Origin: Ficedula albicollis | Lineage: Eukaryota; Chordata; Aves; Passeriformes; Muscicapidae | DNA length: 64,000 nucleotides | NCBI RefSeq assembly: GCF_000247815.1 | Contig: NC_021673.1 | Span: 43,294,706-43,358,705, forward strand | Direction of reading: 5' to 3' | Shown: positions 51,849-63,221 of the stretch, in pieces | Layout of the letters: each line of letters starts with the position of its first letter | How positions within the stretch are numbered: the first letter of the stretch is position 1 | The notes under the pieces: model-generated | What the model was told of the DNA's origin: nothing | What the model saw: the letters and a program-made list of their open reading frames with translations, nothing else | Databases searched by the model: none | Translations under genes and position numbers: made by a program

Positions 51849-52974
51849 CCCAGTCCCTGGTGCCACCCCATCATGCAGCATCAACTGGGAGCTCCAGCGG
51901 GAAATTAATTCTCTCCCCTGCTTCTTCTTACTCAGGGAAGTTGCCACTCCCTATTTTAAGTTTACAGCTATGCATCACCAAACAAGCCCCAAGGAAGGGG
52001 ACGACGGCCAGACTGGTGTTAAATGTCATGCTCAATGTCAAATGGCAGCCAGCAGCAGAACTGAAAACATAAGCCTGGGTTCCACATGGTGCAGACTGTA
52101 GCTACGTTTGCTAGTTTAAAGTTTGGCATACACTTCTGAAATTGGGTCCATGGTGAGGAGTACACTGGAGTATTCAATGCTTTGTGTTTTCTTCTAACAA
52201 CACCATCAGTAGCCCATACTCAGACTTAACTGTTTTGAAAAGGCAAAAGATCACCTTATTCCCAGGTGAAATCAAAATTACTTCCCCGCCCCTTTCTACA
52301 TTCAGGAAAACTGACTTGAGTGCAAAATATCACTGATGTAATTTAGCAAATACAGGTTGCAAATACTTAATTTAACACAGAATTTTTATAATACACTGGC
52401 CCAAGCCTTTCTTTCGTATAACACTGTGGGATGCCACTGTCTTACAGCGAGACATGTCTCCCTGTGAATCCTCTACCTTGCTGTACATAGGAACAGTATG
52501 CCTGGATTACTGCTATGGGTGTGAAATATATTAATGCAGATCTTACAAAGGCTAGTTTTGGAGGTTTATAAAAACCTGTATATTCTATTGAACAATTAGT
52601 TCTGGCAGCAAGGCCTTTAATCCAATAAAACCTCATTATGTCAATAACTGGCCCCATGCAACATGCAAATCAAACAGCTTTAGTGTCAACTCCCTGCCTG
52701 GTCAATGTTAATGAGAAGGGCTAAGGGGGGATTTCTACGGGTTTTGACACTGCTTTGCTTCAAATGCAATTTTGTTTGTCTTTTTTTTAGCAGCAGGCCT
52801 TAAAAGCCAAAGGGCCCCATGGCATCCCCAAAACACATTGGGAACATTTGTGTGCGACGTGTGCTCCAAAGAGGTCAGAGCCAAGACCACTGCAGTGGCC
52901 ACTGTTTGTGGTTGTTCCCTTGAATTTTAACACATCCAAAGTAGGACAAATCCCCTTCCCTTTTGCTTTCCAGC
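51849..52974. other. Unassigned noncoding DNA
   Basis: No gene or repeat family recognised. Confidence 0.45.
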
Positions 52975-53377
52975 AGGTTCCCTCTCTCCTCAAGATCACT
53001 AGACTCTCCCCTTATTGCATCAGTCTCAGCCACACAGAGATAAAGACTCTGATTTGTTTTTCAGGAGCTAGGGAGAGAGAGAAAAAAAACCCCAAAAAGG
53101 GAAAAAAAAAAGAGCAAAAGCACCAGTTATGGAGTGATTTGTTTTTCAGGAGCTAGGGAGAGAGAGGAAAAAAAAACCCAAAAAGGGAAAAAAAAAAGCA
53201 AAAGCACCAGTTATGGAAGGTTCCCTCTCTCCTCAAGATCACTAGACTCTCCCCTTATTGCATCAGTCTCAGCCACACAGAGATAAAGACTCTGATTTGT
53301 TTTTCAGGAGCTAGGGAGAGAGAGAAAAAAAACCCCAAAAAGGGAAAAAAAAAAGAGCAAAAGCACCAGTTATGGAG
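52975..53377. repeat. Complex duplication: 160-bp unit twice with an 83-bp partial copy between
   Basis: Full units are 52975-53134 and 53218-53377, both from AGGTTCCCTCTCTCCTCAAG to CACCAGTTATGGAG. Between them 53135-53217 repeats only the distal half, from TGATTTGTTTTTCAGGAGCT to GTTATGGA. Each copy carries an A-tract/C-run/G-run core (GA8CCCCA5GGGA10); in the partial copy it reads GGA9CCC and lacks one GA. The full units look near-identical. Confidence 0.95.
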
Positions 53378-53559
53378 GAATCCAGTGTTTTCACCACCTC
53401 TCCCCCCATCCCCAGCTTTAAGCATCAGCTCCAGTCAATTCCACGCAGACAATAAAGTCATTTGTCACTCAAGGACCCGCACAGGTTCAATACCTGATGT
53501 AGAGCAGATGATTGCTTCCATTGATTCCGATGAAATATCCAAGCAGAGCCGCAGCCGGC
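53378..53559. other. Unassigned noncoding DNA
   Basis: A short spacer with no recognised feature. Confidence 0.4.
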
Positions 53560-53800
53560 CGTGGCTAGAGCGCATGCACCATTTGTGATGGTTTAATAAA
53601 TAAACCATTGATTATAAAATGGAGCCTGATAAATCCTGACGGGGCAGATCTGCAGCTGTACCTCTCCTCTGACTCCTATAATTAATGGCTGTGCTGCTGT
53701 TAAGTGAGGGCCCGCTCATCTAGAAGCAATAGCACATGTTAGCGGCATTTATGCAAATGTGTGTAATTACTGCACCCAGCGTTACTGACAAGGTCACTCC
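53560..53800. promoter_or_regulatory. Candidate conserved noncoding element
   Basis: It contains TTTAATAAATAAACCATTGA, TATAATTAATGGCTG, the octamer-like ATGCAAAT (near 53751-53758) and GTGTAATTACTGC, with no repeats. Octamer plus homeodomain cores in an AT-rich block is the typical look of a developmental enhancer. Inferred only from sequence texture. Confidence 0.35.
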
Positions 53801-56800
53801 TTGCCTTGGCGAGATTTGCTTGGTGGAGACCATCAGTGTTGGCTGAGGATGTCTTGTCACAAGACAGACCACTTCTTCAGCTGCCTGAGAACACAGCAGG
53901 ATGTCAGGCAGGCAGGAGAATGAATCCCACAGCAAATGGGGATATGAGCCCTCAAATCAAGCAAGCATCAGAAGATGCTGAGTGAGAGATGTGGGAACTG
54001 CCTGGGCTTTGGATGGTCTGCAGGCTGGGAAAGGGACCATCCCACTCCTGGTCACAGGTTGGAAAAAAGCTTGACATAAGATGCCCCCCTTGACAAATGG
54101 CATCTCACAAGCCTGAAAGAGAGATCTGAGCAACTGTAGACAGATCCTTCTCGTAAGGAACAAAACTACTGCCTTGTTGTGAACAGTTGTTTAAATTACT
54201 TCTGTCTCTCTTGATCAAGTGCTGGATTTAGAAGGACACAGCCAGGAAATACTCTTCCCACCACTGTGATGCACAACCCCAGAGCTCAGCCATGACTCAG
54301 AGGCCTTCAGCCACGGTCCCCGGCGTTGCCAGCTTTTGCCTCAATCTGCATGGATGACATCAGGAGAGAAGTATTATTTCTCTCTGCAACTGATATATGT
54401 GCTTCTCCAAGAATGTATTTCAGTATCAAGCCAGGCTAATACATGTGCAATTAGCAGTGGAATTGCTTCACTATTTACCAGCCTATTAGATTCTCCAGTC
54501 AAAGGAAGGTTCCAGCTATCAGACAAATTTCATACAATAGCTAACCATTTATATGAGACTTAGTTAATTTCATAATATTTTAACAAGGCTGCAGCTTCCT
54601 CATGACATTCTTCTACAATTTCAAGGCAAACCCCCAGATCCTTAAAAGGTAAATATATTGCAGAGAAGACTGGCAGAGACAGGCAAGGAAAAAGGGATTT
54701 GTCTTAAATTTTTATTTGACTCCTTCTTCCCTGACTGGAGACATGAACAGACACATGATTAAAAAAAAAAAAAAGAACAAAAAACCCCAAACATAAACCA
54801 CATACACTAGATTTTAACATGGTAAATTCTTGTAATGTAAAGGGGAGACTTTGCCCATTTCAATTTAAAAGGGAAATGAGCTTTCTTTGCAAACATTTAT
54901 GTGTAGATCTACAAAACCCATTAAATAACATGGGGGGGGATTACTGAGTAGTGTCCATCAGAAAGTATTCATCTGAGTTAATTCTGTTTCCAAAATGAAA
55001 TAAAGTGCAACAATAAATAATGGCTAATGTGTAATTCAATGTAAAGTCAGGATCAATCCTTTCTTTCATTAGACTTGGTACAGTATATGTGCTATGCATT
55101 TTTAATACCTTTAAATAATTTAGGAGAAATAGTGCAGAATAAGAATGACAGGAAATAGTCTCAGCTCCTAATTTTAGGAAACAGCCTATAAATTAAATTT
55201 TAGAGGACATAACTTCTTGATTAAAGGTAAATTGTTGTTGTCACACGGAGAAAAAAAAATGCAGCACTGTATCTTATTACACTAATCTATTATGTTTGCT
55301 GCTTTAATTTAGGAGAGTACCACAAAGCTGACAACCAAAGAATCACAGCCTGGGACCTCAGCGTGCTACATTCTGCCCACTCACTGGAGAATGAACAGCA
55401 ACAATCTCGAATTTGAAATCTTAAAGCAAAAAAATGGCTTCTTTTATAAGCATGCATCAGCTTCTGATTTTTGACAGGCAGCCACAGCAAATGCATTTCT
55501 GACTCTTTCCATTTTCTTGCTGGCTGGTTCTTAACCGTCTCTCTCCCTCCTCTCCACCTGTCACTCCTGACCCTTATTTCCTGCACGCAGTTTTCCGTGT
55601 TCCCTCGGATCTGATGTGCCTGATAAACCCGGCATGCAGGATGCTGATTAGCGCCGGCGGCTTTAAAGTTCCCCTAACCCATTTCTCAGGTAATCTCGCA
55701 CAAATGCCTATCTCCAGCCAGCACATGTGGCAGGGATGCAGTGGCTCACCTCTTATTTCAGAAACACCTGCAGTAAATCAGAGAAAACCTCTTAGCCCAG
55801 GTGTTGAAAGGCAAGAGCATAACTGAAGCTGGAACTTGAACCCAAATCCCACTCTGCTTGTACTCTTCCCTGCAAGCTCATCCTGGTGGAGGGTGGTAGT
55901 GGATCCAAGGAGGGAAAATAAAAGGCAAAGCGTAATACATGAGCTTAGTCAGGCAAACAGCATTGCAAATGAATAAATCTACTCACACAAGCAGTCTCCA
56001 TAAATCCCAAATCATGTTTGTGTTCAAATACTTCCTCCCACGGCTGCAAAATGTGTGAAGAGGCTGAGAAGGAGTCACCCATAACTACAAGGATTCACAC
56101 CTCTTAAAGCCGTCCTTATTAAAAACAAACTGTATTTACCAAAACAGTACACAAGCAAACTCAGCTGTCTCCCTTCTTTCAGTCATCACAGGGAGAGTTC
56201 CAGCTCCTCCAGAGCAGACCAAGAAGGATATGCTTGGCTTTTTCAGCCAAGGGGGTTAAAACAGCTTCCACTTCTACTTGGGGGATTCACTGAAGAAACT
56301 ACCTAGTTTAAATCACATTTTATAGCCTGTGTCACACAGACTAAATAATTTAACATCCCCTTCTGGCTTTAAAATCTACCTACCTATTGCATCACAGGTG
56401 GTAAATCTTATTATCAAGAGAAGAGTAAGCTTGGCTTCGATAAACAGGGCTTTTTAAAACAAATCAACCACAGCTCCACATAAGCCAGCTGAGAGAAATT
56501 CATCATTGTGAAAAAGGTGAGTTTTGGTAAAATCTCAGAGCCTGCAACTTTTGATCAGCTTGTACTAAGCTCTAAAAGACTATGTAAAATAACCCTTCTT
56601 GCCATAAAACACGACTATATTTGAAGAGGAAATTGTATATAACAAGAAACAGAGTATGAACTCAATTAACTCTACTATAAGCGAAAAATACCTAATTTAG
56701 AACAGGGTTTCAGAAACTGAACCCTAAACATTACAAATCCAGCCATTACAGAGCATCCTGCCTGCAGAGACCAAAGCAGCTACAGCCCAAAAAAAACCAA

Positions 56801-58072
56801 AGAAAGAAAATGCTGCATGCTGTTCCACCCAGTCCAATGGGAACTAAGATATTTAAAAAAGCCTAACTGCACTTAAACTCCACTTAGAGGACTTACACAG
56901 CAGCTAGTTATAAATGAAGTAATGGATTTCATAATTTCCACTTGACAATGTACTTAAGCAGGATGACTTGTGTGCACAAAGATAGAAATTTAGCTATCTG
57001 TCCTTTACATTTAGAGTCACTGCCCGACACGTTATTCTCCCCTGAGCTGGTGTTTGCACATGACACCTCTCCTGAGAAGCTGGTGTCTCTGGAGGGGAAG
57101 TGCTGAGCCACAGCCTCGCATTTCACAGCCAAAACAGCAGCTCTGAAGCCTCCTGGACTTTTCTCTCAAAGACAAGCAGCACAAGGCAGGTTTCCCACAC
57201 AGAAATGGACCCAAGATTTGGAGATATCATTGAGAAAAACACCTTCTGATCTCTAAGGAGCTGTGCAATATTGGGATGTGCAGTGCTTGATCCTGGTTAG
57301 GTCCCAAGCACAGCACTTTCAGAATATACAGCATTTGTATCTTGGAAAAGTTTTCTCTGCCTGACAGCTGCTGTTCTTATAAATAAAAAAACCAACAAAA
57401 CTATGACCAAGGGAAATGTTTTCTGTCCTCGGGGGAAGAAGCTCAGTGTATTCCCTTTAAAGTCTAAAAGAGGATAGGAAATTCAGTAAAGCATAGAACA
57501 AATGTCCTCCTCAGTTTTCAAACAGGAAACACACTTCTGGTTTTCTTCCGCACATGGAACACCTCTCCACCAACATTGATCTAATACTTTGAATTTCTCA
57601 TCAGTTTCAGACCTAATTGAAACAAAAATCTACTTAGCAGAAAGACGTTCTCCTCTTTTTTACTGCCAAATCTTTTCACCTCATTACTGGTTCCAGATGT
57701 GAAGTGTGCAATGCCCAGGGAACCAGTGACAGATTTAAGAGCTAGCCCCTGATGCCCATGCAGCATTTCAGACTAGCACTTTGGGACCAATGTGACTAAC
57801 TGGGAGGTTCACAGTTTTCCAAATGAACACAGAATAACAGCCTCTCCTTTCTCATCTGGACCCAGGAGCAGAAGGCATCCAACTTCTGGGGAGCAGCAAT
57901 AGAAGTGCTCCCAGACAGCAGTAGCAGATATTTCTAAACAGCTTTTCCATAAACTCATACACTGCATAGAGCCAAATAAATCGAGTTTTTTTAGTACTCA
58001 CATAAAGTGACCTGCATAACTTAAAAAAGCAGCTTTATTATCTAATAAAAACTTCCATCACATGGAATCACC
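53801..58072. other. Unassigned noncoding DNA
   Basis: A14GAACA6CCCC lies near 54760-54788. A small CpG-richer patch (GATTAGCGCCGGCGGCTTTA, about 55645-55664) lies within possible conserved DNA (55,590-55,720). A 7-bp hairpin, CTTGGCT/AGCCAAG, is at 56233-56251. No gene recognised. Confidence 0.45.
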
Positions 58073-58116
58073 CTGTGTGTTCACACACAGAGAAATAAAA
58101 TGTGTGTGCACACACA
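58073..58116. repeat. Two adjacent TG/CA palindromes
   Basis: CTGTGTGT-TC-ACACACAG (58073-58090) is an 8-bp stem with a 2-nt loop. TGTGTGTGCACACACA (58101-58116) is a perfect 16-bp palindrome of alternating purine and pyrimidine. Confidence 0.9.
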
Positions 58117-58379
58117 GCCCTATCACATATCCTTGCATTTCACCATCTGGCAGCCTTCTAGGGATTAGTAAAAAAAAAAAAAATTGGTTTAAAACAACTC
58201 AAATGCACCCAGGGAATGAGAACTCTTACAGAAGGTTTTAGCAACCTGCGTAGAAGCGCCACAGGACAGACAAGGCAAGCCAGCTAAGGCTGCGAGTGCA
58301 TGTCAGGAGCAGAAAATGCACATTTATGAAATCAGCAGGCACAAAAAGTTACAACTATTTGTGTTTTATGTAGCATTAG
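58117..58379. other. Unassigned noncoding DNA
   Basis: A 13-A run lies near 58171-58183. Nothing else recognised. Confidence 0.4.
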
Positions 58380-58720
58380 TAAGCTGCAGACCAGTACGAC
58401 CGATCAAAGCTTGCTTGAGTCCGGAGGAATTGAAATATGACAAATGGTAATGTGACAGAGAAATGTCAAAATAGATGAGGAATTACACATGCCAGCGACT
58501 GAACAAAAACTAGCTGAGATTAAGTCAGAGACAAAGATGAAATGCCAGATTGCCTAAAGCTAATTATCTGGACAATTAATGGAATGCCTGCAACTCGTTT
58601 TGATTATTAAGAGCACAGTCAATCGGAGAAAGGACAAAGCTATTTGCGAGAGTCCGCGCTGATTTCCTCGGAAGAGGATGCTGGCAATGAAGTGGAAGAA
58701 ATTTGGACCCTGGAGATCAC
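58380..58720. promoter_or_regulatory. Candidate conserved noncoding element
   Basis: Non-repetitive block with GCTAATTATCTGGACAATTA (about 58559-58578), TTTTGATTATTAAGAGC and a small CpG patch (GCGAGAGTCCGCGCTG). Dense homeodomain cores and a lack of repeats suggest an enhancer. A plus frame of 94 codons (58644-58928) starts inside it but looks random. Confidence 0.3.
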
Positions 58721-59161
58721 TAAGCCAGCTGCTAAACTATGGTACAGCCATGTCACCTGGTACCAAAATGATACCATTCCTTTCCTTGGAACTCTCCCCG
58801 GTTCAACGCACAAACTCTCCCAAATTCAGTGCACATCTCATTCCCAAGCTCATAATTTGACTCGCATACTGGATAAGGAAAATTATTCGTGTGTCTTTGA
58901 TGCTAAAAAACAAGACACATACAAGTAAGTAATTCTGTGCCCTGACCTGCCAGAAATTAAAACTGCACACCTCCTCCTTTTCTCCCTTAATTTTTTCATG
59001 CACCAGGTTTCAGGAAATTCATACATTCTTCTATATTTATCAACTCAAGAGCTAAATGTGGTTCCCAGATAAATTCTTTATGTGATGACACTTCTTAAAC
59101 TGGCCACAGACCAGCCAGATGCAAATACCTACTCACTCAGCTAATATAAGGGCATATCAAG
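58721..59161. other. Unassigned noncoding DNA
   Basis: No gene or repeat recognised beyond the chance frame noted in the preceding block. Confidence 0.4.
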
Positions 59162-60857
59162 ATGTTTAATAAAAATATTCACTTGCTTTAAAAAAAAAAA
59201 AAGAAAAAAAAAGAAGGAAGAAAAGGGTCTAATCCCAAATACAGAGAGACACTCTGTGAAGAGTTATCTGAGCCTTTTTCTGTTACTGGTACAGGACTAC
59301 CTTAGTATCAGGGATGAGAAATACCCAGCAGGTTTCCCTTCTAAGCCCGCATTTGTGTCAGTAAAAAGCACAGAGGCCACATTCTTTTGAAGACACAGTC
59401 CTACATTTTAGCTTTTTTCCTCCCCCTCCAGTGAGATCCTGGGAAATATGTATGCATTCACCACTGCCATTAAGCATCACATCCATCAGTCGAAAGCCAC
59501 TTTACCCTAGATAGCAGAGAGTGGAAATAGATGTGACCCAGCCCTGGTGTTTCTCTGAAGGACTCCCCTGCAGACAGTCCCCTCAAATATCAGATGTAAA
59601 TTAGGTATAGCCACATCTTGGCTGAAGTGCAGACTCCCAAGCCCCAGCTCTGCCTGCCCCGTGAGGGTGAGTGGCATGGCCACAGCAAGACCTGCTCGTC
59701 AGCCAGCTCAGATCTGCCAGAAGAATCCAGGCCTGGATTTATTCCCTTGGGCTCTGGCATTGACTGACACAGCTATGCTGCTTTCAGCACTTTGGTAATT
59801 CTTTTGCACACATGTATATTCATTTTGGAGCTTTTCACATCATTTTAACAGCTCAAGATGTAGGAATTTCCAGAGCTGCCTTGATCCTGAAATGAGGATC
59901 TCTTTCAGTGTAGGGATCAAAAAGCCAAGCTGTTCCTGCTTTGTGTTTAAGTTCAGCTTTGCTGCCTTAGAAAGGTTGCCTTAAAAAGCGAGAGCCTGGA
60001 AGACAGCACATGTTTAATAAAAATATTCCCTTGCTTAAAAAAAAAAAAAAGAAAAAAAAAGAAGGAAGAAAAGGGTCTAATCCCAAATACAGAGAGACAC
60101 TCTGTGAAGAGTTATCTGAGCCTTTTTCTGTTACTGGTACAGGACTACCTTAGTATCAGGGATGAGAAATACCCAGCAGGTTTCCCTTCTAAGCCCGCAT
60201 TTGTGTCAGTAAAAAGCACAGAGGCCACATTCTTTTGAAGACACAGTCCTACATTTTAGCTTTTTTCCTCCCCCTCCAGTGAGATCCTGGGAAATATGTA
60301 TGCATTCACCACTGCCATTAAGCATCACATCCATCAGTCGAAAGCCACTTTACCCTAGATAGCAGAGAGTGGAAATAGATGTGACCCAGCCCTGGTGTTT
60401 CTCTGAAGGACTCCCCTGCAGACAGTCCCCTCAAATATCAGATGTAAATTAGGTATAGCCACATCTTGGCTGAAGTGCAGACTCCCAAGCCCCAGCTCTG
60501 CCTGCCCCGTGAGGGTGAGTGGCATGGCCACAGCAAGACCTGCTCGTCAGCCAGCTCAGATCTGCCAGAAGAATCCAGGCCTGGATTTATTCCCTTGGGC
60601 TCTGGCATTGACTGACACAGCTATGCTGCTTTCAGCACTTTGGTAATTCTTTTGCACACATGTATATTCATTTTGGAGCTTTTCACATCATTTTAACAGC
60701 TCAAGATGTAGGAATTTCCAGAGCTGCCTTGATCCTGAAATGAGGATCTCTTTCAGTGTAGGGATCAAAAAGCCAAGCTGTTCCTGCTTTGTGTTTAAGT
60801 TCAGCTTTGCTGCCTTAGAAAGGTTGCCTTAAAAAGCGAGAGCCTGGAAGACAGCAC
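59162..60857. repeat. 848-bp near-perfect tandem duplication
   Basis: Copy 1 is 59162-60009 and copy 2 is 60010-60857, from ATGTTTAATAAAAATATTC to GAGCCTGGAAGACAGCAC. I see only two differences, both near the start (TTCACTTGCTTTA versus TTCCCTTGCTTAA), so identity is about 99.8%. The unit opens with a poly-A/AAG tract and otherwise is unassigned unique-looking DNA without LTR, target-site or LINE signatures. The junction is simply CAC-ATG, next to CAC-GTG at the far end. Confidence 0.97.
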
Positions 60858-63043
60858 GTGCTGAAGGATGGACTCCAATCTGCTGTGCTTCTTGGGACAG
60901 ACCCTTCATGAGGTTAACGGCAGTTTAACACCCCATGCAGAGATTAAAACTGGTTTTACAAACTCAATTCCTGAATAGGCATCATATTTTAGCTGAGGGG
61001 AAGGCAGCCAGCTTTGCAGCAGAGAAACCAACTTCAAACAGGAGTACTAGAAGGGAGCCCATGCCTTCATACACACTCCATCCATCCTTGGATGACAGAT
61101 ATAAGATGCTGCATTGAGGAACTGCACTTCCTATTTTATTCTCTACACAAGAAGGGCTGTGAAAGGGACCAACATTTAGGGTTTTAGAATTGATGTACTA
61201 CCTCAGCAAAAACCTGTCTGGTGAACCAACAGAGCTCTGCTCACTGGTGGGTGAAATGGCACTGGGCAGCCATCTCAATACCAGAATAAAGCAATTTTAG
61301 TAAAACCCCATTGAGTTTTGCAAACACAAAGAGCACTTTGCACATTACCCAAGTAATGCCTTTGTCCCTGTTCCCTGTGAAACCCCAAGTCCCAAACTCA
61401 TCGGTGATAGTAGTCTGGAGAAGAACCCAAGCAGGACAGATTTTCACCTCCTTTCATCTCAAACTATTCCTAGAACTCTGCCCTCATTCAATTACCACCT
61501 GCAGGTAGTTACAAGCACAAAATATTTAAAATCCACAGGCTTAAAAGGCATTTTTTTCCACCCAAAGTGAAAAAGTACCCTAAATGCTGTTGGTCGTTTG
61601 TTAAATATTAGGAAGCTTTTCAAACTATTTTATCTTGCTAACAGTAAGGGGTTTTCCAGACCCTAAAAAAAATAATAATGAAAAAAAAATCAGTATTTCA
61701 TCCTTCATATAGGCCAAACCTCTCTTTTTTTGCCATTTTAACCGATTTACACTTTGGAGGTGGCGACTGACATCTTGGTCAGAGACATCAGAATAAACAA
61801 AAGCTCTCAGCATATCAGGTCCAACCACTGTTTGAAGAGGAAGGGCTTATACTGTTCTCAGCTTTTATTTTAGTTTGCCAAAACAAAGAAATCAGCTGTT
61901 TCCCAGGGGAGACATGACAGGCACACTGATTTTCAGAACACAAATGTCATGGAGGCTGGTGCAAAATCAGACATACTCAAGGAATTCACAGTGCCCTGTC
62001 CTGCAGACTGAAGTCGAGGCAATGAAGTGGGGAACAAAGCACACTGCAATGTTTTGAGGGGCTCGAAAACCTGATACGTCTATGTCTGCCACCGGAGTAA
62101 TTTTTTTCTGATCTTTGCTCACAAAAGATGATTTAAGGATCTGAATGACTTTTTCTTTCTCTCAAAATAGCATGTCAGAATAATACACGCTTCTGCTGGC
62201 CCCATGGGAGACACAGGAATTGTGCCAATCCATCACACTGATACCACAGTCCACCCAATATCTACCATGTCTGTGCCTTTAAAAGGTTAAAAAAACCCTC
62301 GAGGTTTTGTGATAGGGTATTTTTTCCTTTACCTCAGTCTTAAAAATAGGGGAAAATTACACAGTCCGTATCCATTCTTGGAGAGGCAATGCGAGGGGAA
62401 GCATCATTGCTATACCCCAGATTTCTTCACAGGTTTGACAAACTCTGAGCCACTGTGAGACATTGTGATCAGGAGCTGAGTGCTGCCCTATGCTTTGATT
62501 CACCTCGTACCAAACAGAGCTAAAGACACTACAGATCCAAGTATTGTAGGCTCCCGTACTACAATACATCCATCTCAAACACAGACGTGAAAGATCTTGC
62601 AAGAGTGAGGCTTTGGTAAAGTGACAACTCTGTATTTAAATGATGATTTGTTTGGACAAGGTTTTCAGGAGGAATCCTGCACAGCAGCTGTTCCCAAGGA
62701 GCTCAGCACGAGCCAGAGTGCTCATTTTATCCTACCTTTTCACAGCCTTAAAAAACATGGTAGCATTCTCTAATTGACTACTCCTTTCATATCTCAGGAG
62801 AGGGTTTTTTCCATTACAAATTGTAACTTGTATTCTGAATCTCACAGATCTTACCTAGAGGAAGAGATAATACACAAGCAGAGGCGTCTCCTTTTCCAAA
62901 ATTCTGCCAGGGTGGTCTTAAGAAATCATGAACATCTTTAGATACTTAAAATTTTCAAACGAGGGAAAATCAAGAAAGCTTTAAAAAAACCCCATGCCTC
63001 CACATATTTGATTTAAATGATGAAATCCTACTCATGAAAATTA
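60858..63043. other. Unassigned noncoding DNA
   Basis: No gene or repeat family recognised. Several short A-tract-then-C motifs (for example A7CCC near 62290) are present. Confidence 0.45.
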
Positions 63044-63072
63044 ATATGGGCCACATAAGAGGTGGCCCATAT
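63044..63072. other. Perfect 11-bp hairpin with 7-nt loop
   Basis: ATATGGGCCAC, loop ATAAGAG, GTGGCCCATAT. It lies 15 bp upstream of a 67-bp tandem duplication. Confidence 0.92.
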
Positions 63073-63087
63073 GATAGCCCTGTTTTC

Positions 63088-63221
63088 CCATTAATTGTAT
63101 TTATTCCAAAAGTCTAATAACGTTATCTTTGGCCCCAGCTTCAGCAGCCTGTAACCATTAATTGTATTTATTCCAAAAGTCTAATAATGCTATCTTTGGC
63201 CCCAGCTTCAGCAGCCTGTAA
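63088..63221. repeat. Two-copy tandem duplication, unit 67 bp
   Basis: 63088-63154 and 63155-63221 both begin CCATTAATTGTATTTATTCC and end CAGCAGCCTGTAA. Two substitutions are visible (AACGTTATC versus AATGCTATC). Confidence 0.95.

Noticed and set aside
56233..56251. 7-bp hairpin CTTGGCT/AGCCAAG resembling a terminator
   Set aside because: Stem-loop terminators of this type are bacterial; in this vertebrate context a 7-bp stem is common by chance.
58644..58928. 94-codon frame ending close to a CAAGTAAGT donor-like site
   Set aside because: The peptide has no recognisable family and starts inside noncoding-looking DNA; donor resemblance alone is weak.
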